Source: Hyphomicrobium sp.
GTDB lineage: Bacteria > Pseudomonadota > Alphaproteobacteria > Rhizobiales > Hyphomicrobiaceae
Direction: 5' to 3'
DNA: 64,000 bases
Assembly: GCF_019744875.1 (NCBI RefSeq)
Contig: NZ_JAIETU010000002.1
Span: forward strand, 124,001 to 188,000
Shown here: piece after piece, positions 34,919 to 43,708 of the stretch
How the letters are laid out: each line of letters starts with the position of its first letter
Position numbering within the stretch: the stretch's first letter is position 1
Position numbers and translations under genes: made by a program
The notes under the pieces: generated by a model
What the model saw: only the letters and a program-made list of their open reading frames with translations
Databases searched by the model: none
Told to the model about the DNA's origin: nothing

Positions 34919-37195
34919 ATGGTCGGAGACGGTACCGCTTCCAAGATTCCGCCGACCAACGGCGCGGCCGCGCCGCTGCTCGATTTGACGGATCGCGCCT
35001 TCTGGATCGGCCTTGTCGTCGTCGTGCTTTCGGTCGTGTCGGCTCTCGCGACCTACCTCATTCTCACTGGGCTCACGCCGATTGCGCCGCGCGACGATGT
35101 CGTGCTGGGCGCGCTGCTCATCAACGTCGTGCTGATCATTGCCATGATCGCGGTGATTGCGTGGCAGTTCTTCGGGATGTGGCAGGCCTGGCGAGAGAAG
35201 CTGCCGGGCGCGCGGCTCCACGTGCGGATCGTGCTGCTGTTCTCGATCACGGCGGCGGTGCCGGCGATGCTGCTCGCGGTCGCCGCGACGACAACCTTCT
35301 CGCGCTCGCTCGACAGCTGGTTCTCGACGCGCACGCGCGCGATCATCAACAACTCGGTCGAAGTTGCGCAGGCCTACGTGGAAGAGCACGGGCAGCTGTT
35401 GCGCACGGACATCGCCAACATGGTGCGCGACATCGATGCGGCGGCCGACCACACGCTGGTCGATTCCCCCGAATTCAAACAGCAGATCATCGCACAGGCG
35501 GGACTGCGCGACTTGCCCGTCGCCTATGTGCTGGACGGACAGGCCAAGCGTGTCGTCTCGGCGCTCGAAGACAAGAAGCTGCCGTTCACCTCCGTCCCGC
35601 TCTACTACGTGAAGCAGGCGGAGACAGGGCAGGTGGCGCTGTTCACGCCCAACGACACGTCGCAGGTTTCGGCGCTGGCCAAGCTCAACCGGTATCCGGA
35701 CCGGTTTCTCTACGTCTCGCGCGTTCTGAGCGCGAAGGTAATGGGACATCTGCAGCAGACCGAGCAGAGCGTCGACGAGTACAACCTGCTCCGGCGCGCG
35801 CGCGGCGGCCTGAAGCTTGCGCACGGCCTCATCTACACGATGATCTCGATGACGGCCCTGCTCGCCGCGATCTGGGTGGGTTTGTGGTTTGCGAGCCGGT
35901 TCGTGGCGCCGATCCGGCGCCTGATCGAAGCGGCGCAGCAGGTTTCGCGCGGCAATCTCGCGGTGGAGCTGCCCGAGCGGCGCGGCGAGGGCGATCTTCG
36001 CCGTCTTTCGACGACCTTCAACACCATGACGCGAGAGTTGAAACATCAGCGCGACGCGCTGATGACGGCCAACGAGCAGTTGGTTGACCGGCGCCGCTTT
36101 ATGGAAGCCGTGCTGTCGGGCGTTTCCGCCGGCGTCATCGGCCTCGACAGCCAGGACCGGATCACGCTCGTGTCGCGCGCGGCGGAGCAACTGCTGGCGA
36201 TCCCGGAAGCGGATGTGGTCGGCAAGCGGCTGATCGACACGATGCCGATGCTCGCACATGCGCTCGAGCGGCGAGACGAGCCGGGCATGAAGCAGCGCGG
36301 CGCGCAAGAGATCTCGGTCATGATCGGCGACGAGGAGCGCACATTTGCAGTCCGGGTGACGCGCGAAAAGGCCGGCCCCGGCGACGTCGGCTCGGTGGTG
36401 ACATTCGACGACATCACGGAGCTGGTTTCGGCACAGCGCACATCCGCCTGGGCGGATGTCGCGCGGCGCATCGCGCACGAGATCAAAAATCCGCTGACGC
36501 CGATCATCCTGTCCGCCGAGCGCATCCGGCGCAAGTATGGTCGCGTGATCGTCGAGGATCGCGAGACGTTCGACAAGCTCACGGCGACGATCGAACGGCA
36601 GGCGGGCGACATCAAAACGATGGTGGACGAGTTCGCATCATTCGCGCGGGTTCCGAAGCCCGTGATGGAGCACGGCGACCTCAGGGACGCGGTGACGGAT
36701 TCCGTGATCCTCTTCCGCGAGAGCCACAGCGCGGTCGTGTACGGGCTGTCACTGCCGGAGACGCCGGTGCTCGGCTCCTTCGACCGCCGCCTGCTGACGC
36801 AGGCCGTGACCAACCTCGTCAAGAACGCCACGGAAGCCGTGGAAGGCGCGGCGGAAGCCGACAAGAGCCGCACGCCGCGGGTCGATGTGCAACTCAGCGT
36901 CGGGGAAACGGTGGCAATCGCGGTGTCCGACAACGGCCCGGGCTTGCCGAAGCAGAACCGTTCGCGGCTGCTCGAACCCTACGTGACGACGAAGGGCCAC
37001 AAGGGCACGGGCCTTGGCCTGGCCATCGTGCAGAAGATTACCGAACAGCACGGCGGGCAATTGCTGCTCGACGATGCCGAAGTGACGGCGGAACGAGTGA
37101 CGGGCGCGCGCGTGACGCTGTCATTCCCACGTTCCATGTTGACGACCGATGGCGCGCCGGCAGAGGGCGACAGCCCCAGCCGTGCGGCTGAATGA
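34919..37195 (+). CDS. ntrY: Membrane sensor histidine kinase NtrY
   Basis: NtrY is the membrane sensor paired with NtrX, linked to nitrogen, redox and envelope control in Alphaproteobacteria. From ATG 34919 it has 758 residues. Three membrane helices lie at about 27-50, 61-82 and 102-125. An extracytoplasmic domain follows (IINNSVEVAQAYVEEHGQLL onwards), then a fourth helix near 301-326 and a HAMP domain (RFVAPIRRLIEAAQQVSRGN). The PAS domain contains GVSAGVIGLDSQDRITLVSR. The H box is [17 protein letters not shown] with His520. The ATPase motifs are LVKNATEAVEG, VSDNGPGLP and GTGLGLAIVQKITEQHGG. ntrX follows 40 bases later. Confidence 0.95.
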   Translation: MVGDGTASKIPPTNGAAAPLLDLTDRAFWIGLVVVVLSVVSALATYLILTGLTPIAPRDDVVLGALLINVVLIIAMIAVIAWQFFGMWQAWREKLPGARLHVRIVLLFSITAAVPAMLLAVAATTTFSRSLDSWFSTRTRAIINNSVEVAQAYVEEHGQLLRTDIANMVRDIDAAADHTLVDSPEFKQQIIAQAGLRDLPVAYVLDGQAKRVVSALEDKKLPFTSVPLYYVKQAETGQVALFTPNDTSQVSALAKLNRYPDRFLYVSRVLSAKVMGHLQQTEQSVDEYNLLRRARGGLKLAHGLIYTMISMTALLAAIWVGLWFASRFVAPIRRLIEAAQQVSRGNLAVELPERRGEGDLRRLSTTFNTMTRELKHQRDALMTANEQLVDRRRFMEAVLSGVSAGVIGLDSQDRITLVSRAAEQLLAIPEADVVGKRLIDTMPMLAHALERRDEPGMKQRGAQEISVMIGDEERTFAVRVTREKAGPGDVGSVVTFDDITELVSAQRTSAWADVARRIAHEIKNPLTPIILSAERIRRKYGRVIVEDRETFDKLTATIERQAGDIKTMVDEFASFARVPKPVMEHGDLRDAVTDSVILFRESHSAVVYGLSLPETPVLGSFDRRLLTQAVTNLVKNATEAVEGAAEADKSRTPRVDVQLSVGETVAIAVSDNGPGLPKQNRSRLLEPYVTTKGHKGTGLGLAIVQKITEQHGGQLLLDDAEVTAERVTGARVTLSFPRSMLTTDGAPAEGDSPSRAAE

Positions 37196-37235
37196 GATTT
37201 CGACGAACCACGACGAGACTTCGAGGAGTAGAGCA

Positions 37236-38633
37236 ATGGCTGCGGACATTCTGATTGTCGACGATGAGGCGGATATCCGGGAACTCGTCGCGGGGATCCT
37301 CGAGGACGAAGGCCACCGCACGCGCGTGGCGCGCGACAGCGACGAGGCGCTGCGCATCATCGAGGAGCGCCGGCCGCATCTCGTCATTCTCGACATCTGG
37401 CTGCAGGGCAGCCGCCTCGACGGTCTCGAGGTGCTGTCGGTCATCAAGCGGACGTATCCGGATCTGCCGGTGGTGATCATCTCCGGCCACGGCAACGTCG
37501 AGACGGCCGTGACGGCGATCAAGCGGGGCGCTTACGACTACATCGAAAAGCCGTTCAAGGCGGATAGGCTCGTGCTCGTGACGCTGCGCGCGCTCGAAGC
37601 CTCCCAGCTCAAGCGCGAAGTGCGCGAGCTGAAAGAACGTTCGACGGTGTCGGCCGAGATGATCGGTAAGTCGCCGGCGATCAACCAGCTCAAGAGCGCC
37701 ATCGACCGGCTCGCGCCGACCAACAGCCGCATCCTGATCCGCGGATCGTCGGGCGCGGGCAAGGAACTTGCCGCGCGCCTGCTGCATCAGAAGTCGCATC
37801 GCGCCGATGGGCCGTTCATCGTGCTCAATGCCGCCTCGATGGCGCCGGATCGCGTCGAGGAGGAGCTGTTCGGAACCGAGGACCGCTCGGGCGGCCCGCG
37901 CAAGGTGGGCGCGCTCGAAGAAGCGCACGTCGGCACGCTCTACATCGACGAAGTCGCCGACATGCCGCTCGAAACGCAGGGCAAGGTGCTGCGCGTTCTC
38001 GTAGAGCAGAAGTTCCAGCGCCTCGGCGGAGCGCAGAAGGTTTCGGTGGACGTGCGGATCGTGTCGTCGACCAGCCGCGACATCGAGCGCGACATGAACG
38101 AAGGGCGCTTCCGCGAGGATCTCTATCATCGCCTCAACGTCGTGCCGCTGCGCGTGCCGGGCCTCGCTGAGCGGCGCGAGGACATCCCAGACCTGATCCA
38201 GTATTTCGTGGGGCAGCTTTCGCAGGCGTCGGGCCTCTCGCCGCGGCGGATTGGCGAGGACGCCATCGCCGTGCTGCAGGCGCACGACTGGCCGGGCAAC
38301 GTGCGCGAACTCCGCAACAACATCGAGCGCCTGATGATCCTCGCAGGCGGAGATCCGTCGACGATCATCACGGCCGACATGCTGCCGGAGGAAATCGGCT
38401 CCAACGTGCCGCTGCCGGTCAACGGCGGCGCGGAGCACCTGATGAGCCTGCCGCTGCGCGAAGCGCGCGAGATCTTCGAGCGCGAGTACCTGCTGGCCCA
38501 GATCAACCGGTTCGGCGGCAACATCTCGCGCACGGCCGAGTTCGTCGGCATGGAGCGGTCGGCGCTGCATCGCAAGCTGCGTGCGCTCGGCGTTTCGTCC
38601 GACCAGCGCGGCAACGAGATGAAGGTCGGGTGA
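37236..38633 (+). CDS. ntrX: Response regulator NtrX
   Basis: The protein has 465 residues from ATG 37236, with GAGGAG upstream. The receiver domain has ILIVDDEADIRELVAG and Asp53 in LVILDIWLQGS. The AAA+ domain has a Walker A variant RGSSGAGKELAARLLH, Walker B TLYIDEVADMPLETQ and [12 protein letters not shown] Fis-type helix-turn-helix follows (GGNISRTAEFVGMERSALHR). The GAFTGA sigma-54 contact loop is missing: the position reads EDRSGGPRKVGALEEA. Alphaproteobacterial NtrX is known to lack GAFTGA and is thought to act independently of sigma-54, so this is expected for the lineage. Confidence 0.95.
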   Translation: MAADILIVDDEADIRELVAGILEDEGHRTRVARDSDEALRIIEERRPHLVILDIWLQGSRLDGLEVLSVIKRTYPDLPVVIISGHGNVETAVTAIKRGAYDYIEKPFKADRLVLVTLRALEASQLKREVRELKERSTVSAEMIGKSPAINQLKSAIDRLAPTNSRILIRGSSGAGKELAARLLHQKSHRADGPFIVLNAASMAPDRVEEELFGTEDRSGGPRKVGALEEAHVGTLYIDEVADMPLETQGKVLRVLVEQKFQRLGGAQKVSVDVRIVSSTSRDIERDMNEGRFREDLYHRLNVVPLRVPGLAERREDIPDLIQYFVGQLSQASGLSPRRIGEDAIAVLQAHDWPGNVRELRNNIERLMILAGGDPSTIITADMLPEEIGSNVPLPVNGGAEHLMSLPLREAREIFEREYLLAQINRFGGNISRTAEFVGMERSALHRKLRALGVSSDQRGNEMKVG

Positions 38634-38689
38634 GGGTGGGCTGCGGGCTGCCGGCAACGGTCAACCCGTAGTGAGTAGTGGGGTCGGGG

Positions 38690-39550
38690 ATGACGCGGGT
38701 CGTGTACGTCAATGGGCAGTATCTGCCCTATGGGCAGGCTGGCGTGCACGTCGAGGATCGCGGATTTCAGTTCGCGGATTCCATCTATGAGGTGTGCGAG
38801 ATTTTGGACGGGCGGCTTGTGGATGAGCCGCGCCACATGGATCGGCTGGAGCGCTCGCTCGGAGAACTCGCGATCCCGATGCCGATGTCGCGGGCGGCCC
38901 TCGGGCAGGTCATGCGGCAGGTCGTGCGGCGCAACCGGGTCTCGACCGGGCTTCTCTATCTGCAGGTGTCACGGGGCGCGGCACCCCGCGACTTTTCCAT
39001 TCCGCCAAGCGGTCTTACGCCGACGCTGGTGTGCCTGGCGCGCCGCCTCGACGGGGACAAGCGGGAAGCGCGCGCCAACGCGGGCATTTCCGTCGTGACG
39101 ATGCCGGACATCCGGTGGGGACGCTGCGACATCAAGACGGTGATGCTGCTTCCTGCCGTGCTGGCGAAGGACGCGGCGTCACGCGCGGGTGCGTCCGAAG
39201 CGTGGCTCGTGGATGCGGAGGGGTTTGTGACGGAGGGCGCTTCGAGCAACGCTTGGATCGTCGACAAGGAGGGTGTCCTCATTACGAGGCCCACCGGAAA
39301 TGCAATCCTGCCCGGCGTCACGCGCAGAACGCTTTTTGATTTGCTTATACGGGAAAATATCCCGTATTCGGAGCGATCGTTTCGGGTCGAGGAAGCGCGA
39401 GGTGCGCGCGAAGCCTTCATTACCTCAGCTTCCGGAACCGTTATGCCTGTTGTGGCCATCGATGGCGCACCGATCGGCAACGGTCATCCCGGCGAACTGA
39501 CCCTCCGTTTGCGCTCAAAGTTTCATCAAGCTGCCAAACTTTCTCCCTGA
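38690..39550 (+). CDS. dat: D-amino-acid transaminase (class IV PLP enzyme)
   Basis: The enzyme has 286 residues from ATG 38690. It is a fold-type IV aminotransferase: VYVNGQYLPYGQAGVHVEDR, GFQFADSIYEVCEILDGRLV, the PLP-lysine segment RWGRCDIKTVMLLPAVLAK, the Glu region GFVTEGASSNAWIVD, and TRPTGNAILPGVTRRTL for phosphate binding. The order ntrX-dat-hfq is typical of Hyphomicrobiales. The reaction is D-alanine + 2-oxoglutarate to pyruvate + D-glutamate, supplying cell-wall D-amino acids; branched-chain or 4-amino-4-deoxychorismate activity cannot be excluded. A small AT-rich palindrome lies inside the gene at 39347-39367. Confidence 0.92.
   Translation: MTRVVYVNGQYLPYGQAGVHVEDRGFQFADSIYEVCEILDGRLVDEPRHMDRLERSLGELAIPMPMSRAALGQVMRQVVRRNRVSTGLLYLQVSRGAAPRDFSIPPSGLTPTLVCLARRLDGDKREARANAGISVVTMPDIRWGRCDIKTVMLLPAVLAKDAASRAGASEAWLVDAEGFVTEGASSNAWIVDKEGVLITRPTGNAILPGVTRRTLFDLLIRENIPYSERSFRVEEARGAREAFITSASGTVMPVVAIDGAPIGNGHPGELTLRLRSKFHQAAKLSP
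39347..39367. repeat. Perfect 8-bp inverted repeat inside dat
   Basis: ATACGGGA-aaata-TCCCGTAT lies in an AT-rich patch of an otherwise GC-rich gene. It encodes part of LLIRENIPYSERS. It may be chance, or an mRNA hairpin upstream of hfq. Confidence 0.5.
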
Positions 39551-39753
39551 CCGGGAGCTCCATCACTTCTGCGTGTTGTGCTCCTTAGTGCGCATGCCTA
39601 TTGTCTCGCGCACAGGATATGTTAGCAGCTTATGACCGCGAGCCTTTCGGCATGCTGGCGGTGCGTTAGGAGCGCTTCGATCGCTCCCGCGACCAAAGTC
39701 CAGGTTCAAGACACCAGCTTCAAGACGTGGCTAAATAATAAGAGGCAATAGAA

Positions 39754-40005
39754 ATGGCCGCTGAACGCGCTCAAAATCTGCAGGACACTTTTCTCAATCA
39801 CGTCCGCAAGAGCAAAACCCCGCTGACGATTTTCCTCGTCAACGGGGTGAAGCTGCAGGGCATCGTCACTTGGTTCGACAACTTCTGTGTGCTCTTGCGG
39901 CGCGACGGTCACTCGCAGCTCGTCTATAAGCATGCGATCTCGACCATCATGCCGGGTGCTCCCGTTCATCTCATGGATGCAGAGCAAGACGGCCAGCAAG
40001 GGTAA
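39754..40005 (+). CDS. hfq: RNA chaperone Hfq
   Basis: Hfq is the hexameric Sm-like protein that supports sRNA-mRNA pairing. The 83-residue protein has Sm1 ([20 protein letters not shown]) and Sm2 (HAISTIMP; the usual Y/F-K-H-A-I-S-T-I). [18 protein letters not shown] forms the N-terminal helix with the Gln and Asn/Phe residues of the distal and proximal RNA sites. The C-terminal tail is short (EQDGQQG), as in Alphaproteobacteria. A 200-base leader with an AT-rich core precedes it. hflX follows. Confidence 0.97.
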   Translation: MAAERAQNLQDTFLNHVRKSKTPLTIFLVNGVKLQGIVTWFDNFCVLLRRDGHSQLVYKHAISTIMPGAPVHLMDAEQDGQQG

Positions 40006-40109
40006 CGCGTCCCATCGGCCACAACGACGAGCCGGAGTTCGATCCGGCCAACACGAGCCCCGAGCCAACGGGCGTCAAAGCTGCAAAGCCTCGCGGTCAT
40101 GTCCGCGAC

Positions 40110-41444
40110 GTGCCGGCTATGCGCGTGCTGGTGCTTGTCCCGGTCGTCTCGCGAACAAGAACAGGATTGCCGGGGCGGGCTGACCGCACGCCGTCGATGC
40201 ATTCTCCGGAAGACCGGCTCGCCGAAGCGAAGGGCCTTGCCGAGGCCATCGACCTCGATGTGCGCTCTGCGCTGCTCGTGCCCGTACCGCAGCCCAATCC
40301 GGCCACGCTGTTTGGCTCGGGCAAGGTCGAAGAGATCAGGGCGCTCATCGAAGATCTTGAAGTGGGGCTCGTGATCGTCGATCACGCGATTTCGCCCGGA
40401 CAGCAGCGCAACCTCGAGGTCGCCTGGAAGGCCAAAGTGCTCGACCGCACGGGGCTCATTCTCGAAATTTTCGGACGGCGCGCGCAGACGCGGGAAGGCC
40501 GCCTGCAGGTGGAGCTTGCCCATCTCAGCTACCAGAAGGGCCGGCTGGTTCGCGCGTGGACCCATCTTGAAAGGCAGCGCGGCGGACGTGGCTTCCTCGG
40601 CGGTCCCGGTGAAGCGCAGATCGAACTCGACCGGCGCATGCTGGACGAGCGGATCATCGCCATCAAGCGCGAGCTCGAAGGCGTGGTGCGGACGCGCGAC
40701 CTGCACCGCAAGGGCCGCCGCAAGGTGCCGTATCCGATCGTGGCTATCGTGGGCTACACGAACGCGGGAAAATCTACGCTGTTCAATCGCGTCGCCGGTG
40801 CGGGCGTGCTGGCGATGGACCAGGTGTTCGCGACGCTCGATCCGACGATGCGGGAAGTGCGGCTGCCCTCCGGCCGGCGCGTCATCCTTTCCGATACGGT
40901 GGGCTTCATTTCCGACCTGCCGACACAACTCGTGGCGGCGTTCCGCGCGACTCTCGAGGAGGTGATCGAGGCGGATCTCGTGCTGCACGTTCGCGACATC
41001 GCGCATGCGGAGACGGAAGCGCAGGCGAAAGACGTAGAAGGCGTGCTGCGCGATCTCGGCGTCGATACGGTTGCGGCGGACGGGCACATTCTCGAAGTCT
41101 GGAACAAGATCGACCTGCTTGCGCCCGAGGTGCGGGCCGACGCGGAAGGTGCGGCTCGCTTCCGCAAGCCGGAGCCGGTCCTGATGTCGGCAGTGACGGG
41201 CGAGGGTGTCGCGGCGCTGCTCGACCGGATCGATTTACGTCTTGGCGTGGCGGACCAGATTCTGGGCTTCACGCTTCCCGCGCATGAGGGACGGCTGCTC
41301 GCGTGGCTGCATCAGAACGCGGACGTGCTCGATCAAAACGCGGACGAGGCGGGAAGTATCGCCGTGCGCGTGCGCATCGCGTCGGAAAAGAAAATGCGGC
41401 TCGAGCAGGAACTCCGGCGTGCGGGCCTTCCGCTTCCGGAGTAA
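40110..41444 (+). CDS. hflX: Ribosome-associated GTPase HflX
   Basis: HflX is a GTPase that splits stalled 70S ribosomes. The listed protein has 444 residues from GTG 40110. The N-terminal domain is recognised from VLVPVVSRTRTGLPGRADRT and LFGSGKVEEI. The Gly-rich linker is ERQRGGRGFLGGPGEAQIE. The G domain has G1 GYTNAGKSTLFNR, G2/G3 ATLDPTMREVRLPSGR and DTVGFISDLPTQLV, G4 WNKIDLL and G5 MSAVTGEG. No ribosome site precedes the GTG. The same frame is open to the hfq stop without a standard start, while another frame has an ATG (39977) inside hfq, so the 5' end is uncertain and may contain a frameshift. Confidence 0.93.
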   Translation: MPAMRVLVLVPVVSRTRTGLPGRADRTPSMHSPEDRLAEAKGLAEAIDLDVRSALLVPVPQPNPATLFGSGKVEEIRALIEDLEVGLVIVDHAISPGQQRNLEVAWKAKVLDRTGLILEIFGRRAQTREGRLQVELAHLSYQKGRLVRAWTHLERQRGGRGFLGGPGEAQIELDRRMLDERIIAIKRELEGVVRTRDLHRKGRRKVPYPIVAIVGYTNAGKSTLFNRVAGAGVLAMDQVFATLDPTMREVRLPSGRRVILSDTVGFISDLPTQLVAAFRATLEEVIEADLVLHVRDIAHAETEAQAKDVEGVLRDLGVDTVAADGHILEVWNKIDLLAPEVRADAEGAARFRKPEPVLMSAVTGEGVAALLDRIDLRLGVADQILGFTLPAHEGRLLAWLHQNADVLDQNADEAGSIAVRVRIASEKKMRLEQELRRAGLPLPE

Positions 41445-41477
41445 AATGCGCGCCTCAGTTTCCGGCCGGAGGCTCGC

Positions 41478-42707
41478 ATGGCAGACGGATCTCAACCTCA
41501 GTGTTGCGTTGCGGGCGGGGGGCCGGCAGGGCTGATGCTCGGCTATCTGCTGGCGCGTGCTGGTGTGCGCGTGACGGTGCTCGAAAAGCATGCCGATTTC
41601 CTGCGCGATTTTCGCGGCGATACGGTCCATCCCTCGACGCTGCAGATCATGGTCGAGCTGGGGCTGATCGATCGCTTCCTCAAGCTGCCGCATCAGAAGG
41701 TCGAGCGTCTCGGCGGCATGGTTGGCGAGACGCCGGTTGCGATTGCCGACTTCCGTCATCTCCCCGTTCGCGAGCGCTACATCGCGATGATGCCGCAATG
41801 GGACTTCCTCAACTTCATCGCATCCGAGGCGAAGGCCTTTCCGAACTTCACGCTGCTCATGAACGCGGAGGCGACCGATCTCATCGAGCGTGGTGACAAG
41901 GTGGTGGGCGTGCGCGCGACGACGCCCGAGGGCGTACGCGAGATCATGGCCGATCTGGTCGTTGCGGCGGACGGGCGCAACTCGGTGCTGCGGGAACGCT
42001 CGGGGCTTGCGATCGAGGATCTTGGCGCGCCGATGGATGCGCTCTGGTTCCGTTTGCCTGTCGAGCCCGGCGACACTGGCGAGACGATGGGCCGGTTCGG
42101 GGCGGGATACATTCTCGCGATGCTGTTCCGTGGCGACTATTGGCAGTGCGCGTATGTGATTGCGAAGGGATCGCTCGAACAGCTCAAGAGCGGAGGGCTC
42201 GAAAGCTTTCGTGACGCGGTGGCGGCGGCATCATCGTTCGATCGCAAGCGGCTCGATGCGATTGCATCGTGGGATGACGTCAAGTTGCTGACGGTGCGCG
42301 TCGACCGGCTGTTGCATTGGTATCAGGATGGTTTTCTCTGCATCGGGGATGCGGCACACGCGATGAGCCCGATCGGGGGCGTGGGCGTGAACCTCGCCGT
42401 GCAGGACGCTGTGGCGGCGGCGAATAGTCTCGCCAAACCCTTGAAGGCGGGAAGCGTGGGGCTTGCGGATCTGCGCCAGGTGCAGAAGCGCCGGATGTTT
42501 CCGACGCGCGTTACGCAGGCGATCCAGGTTGCCGCGCAGAACAACATCATCGGGCCGACGCTCTCGCGTCGCGTGCAGCCGAAGCCGCCGCTGGTGCTCA
42601 GGATGATGCAGTGGTTTCCGATCCTGCAGCGTTTCCCTGCGCGCGTGCTCGGGCTCGGCGTGCGGCGTGAGCATGTGGCGGAGTACATTCGCGCGGGGCG
42701 CGGATAG
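41478..42707 (+). CDS. FAD-dependent monooxygenase (aromatic hydroxylase type)
   Basis: The 409-residue protein belongs to the group A flavin hydroxylases. It shows the dinucleotide-binding GGGPAGLMLGYLLARAGVRV, the DG motif (VVAADGRNSVLRERSG) and the second FAD motif, CIGDAAHAMSPIGGVGVNLA. RDFRGDTVHPSTLQIMVELG is typical of a subgroup often annotated as ubiquinone or aromatic hydroxylases. The substrate cannot be deduced. It follows hflX by 33 bases on the same strand and converges with mazG (14 bases apart). Confidence 0.88.
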   Translation: MADGSQPQCCVAGGGPAGLMLGYLLARAGVRVTVLEKHADFLRDFRGDTVHPSTLQIMVELGLIDRFLKLPHQKVERLGGMVGETPVAIADFRHLPVRERYIAMMPQWDFLNFIASEAKAFPNFTLLMNAEATDLIERGDKVVGVRATTPEGVREIMADLVVAADGRNSVLRERSGLAIEDLGAPMDALWFRLPVEPGDTGETMGRFGAGYILAMLFRGDYWQCAYVIAKGSLEQLKSGGLESFRDAVAAASSFDRKRLDAIASWDDVKLLTVRVDRLLHWYQDGFLCIGDAAHAMSPIGGVGVNLAVQDAVAAANSLAKPLKAGSVGLADLRQVQKRRMFPTRVTQAIQVAAQNNIIGPTLSRRVQPKPPLVLRMMQWFPILQRFPARVLGLGVRREHVAEYIRAGRG

Positions 42708-42721
42708 TCAGGGCGTTTGCG

Positions 42722-43639
42722 TCAGCCGGATGCGCGCTCGATCGCCTTTGCCTCGTCCCAGAGTGCGTCCATCTCGGCGAGATTGGAGCTGGCCGGTGAG
42801 CGGTCTTGCTCGGCGAGGCGGCGCTCGATGTGGGCGAAGCGGCGCATGAATTTCTGGTTCGCCGAGCGCAGTGCTGCTTCCGGGTCGAGCTGCAGGTGGC
42901 GCGCGACGTTGGCCATCACGAACAGGAGATCGCCGAACTCCTCTTCGATCTTGGCCATGCGTGCAGGCGACCGGTCGGCGGCGGTGCTGCGCGGATCGGC
43001 GGGAGCGGCAACCTCCTCCAGCTCCGTCAGCTCTTCGCGCATTTTGTCGAACACGGGCGCGAGGGAGGGCCAGTCGAACCCGACGCGGGCGGCTTTGTCC
43101 TGCAACTTCACGGCGCGCGTGAGAGCCGGGAGGGCGACAGGGATGTCGGCGAGAATGGTGTTTTTTCCTACGGCTGACGCTGCGGCGTCAGCCCCTCCCG
43201 GCCTCCCCCACGAGGGGGGAGGAGAAGTGGAGGAGGCGGCGCGTTCGGCGTCCTTTGCGGCTTTTTCCTCGGTCTTGATGCGCGCCCAGAAGCCGGGGGC
43301 GGCGCCGGCAGCGCGCTCTTCGCCCGTGCCGAACACGTGCGGGTGGCGGCGGATCATCTTGCTCGTGATGGCATGCACCACATCGCCGAAGGCGAACGCG
43401 TTCTGCTCCTCGGCCATGCGCGCGTGATAGACGACCTGCAACAGGAGATCGCCCAGCTCGTCCTTGAGATCCGGCAGATCGCCGCGCTCGATGGCGTCGG
43501 CCACCTCGTAGGCTTCCTCGATCGTGTAGGGCGCGATGGTCGCGAAGGTCTGCTCGATGTCCCACGGGCAGCCGGTGTCCGGCGCGCGCAGCGCAGCCAG
43601 GATGTCGACGAGGCGGGCGATGTCCTTGGAGGGGGTCAT
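42722..43639 (-). CDS. mazG: Nucleoside triphosphate pyrophosphohydrolase MazG
   Basis: MazG hydrolyses NTPs and dNTPs to monophosphates, a housecleaning role and a modulator of ppGpp. The protein has 305 residues with two MazG repeats. The first has CPWDIEQTFATIAPYTIEEA and DELGDLLLQVVYHARMAEE (EExxE and ExxD). The second has VGFDWPSLAPVFDKMREELT and KIEEEFGDLLFVMANVARHL. The linker contains about 25 extra residues (SSTSPPPSWGRPGGADAAAS) encoded by an inserted palindromic element at 43172-43222. The frame is kept through the insert. The length without it matches other MazG proteins (about 270-280). Confidence 0.94.
   Translation of the reverse strand: MTPSKDIARLVDILAALRAPDTGCPWDIEQTFATIAPYTIEEAYEVADAIERGDLPDLKDELGDLLLQVVYHARMAEEQNAFAFGDVVHAITSKMIRRHPHVFGTGEERAAGAAPGFWARIKTEEKAAKDAERAASSTSPPPSWGRPGGADAAASAVGKNTILADIPVALPALTRAVKLQDKAARVGFDWPSLAPVFDKMREELTELEEVAAPADPRSTAADRSPARMAKIEEEFGDLLFVMANVARHLQLDPEAALRSANQKFMRRFAHIERRLAEQDRSPASSNLAEMDALWDEAKAIERASG
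43172..43222. repeat. Palindromic element inserted in-frame in mazG
   Basis: There are two adjacent hairpins: GGCTGACGC-tgcg-GCGTCAGCC (43172-43193) and CCTCCCCC-acgag-GGGGGAGG (43202-43222). Intergenic elements with a CTCCCCC...GGGGGAG core are common in Hyphomicrobiales genomes. Here it lies inside the linker between the two MazG repeats and is translated, like the palindromic elements described within Rickettsia genes. Confidence 0.8.
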
Positions 43640-43708
43640 AGAGAGGGGTCCGGGCTGGTGTGCTGACGCGCATGGGTGTTGCGCGGTCGGACCCTAGCGA
43701 AACGGGCG

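Noticed and set aside
34784-36478. A 564-codon minus-strand open frame opposite ntrY
   Set aside because: The ntrY product is complete with all kinase motifs; the opposite frame shows only low-complexity Arg/His/Asp sequence.
37236-38633. Missing GAFTGA in NtrX as evidence of degeneration
   Set aside because: Loss of this loop is a known feature of alphaproteobacterial NtrX, so it is expected here.
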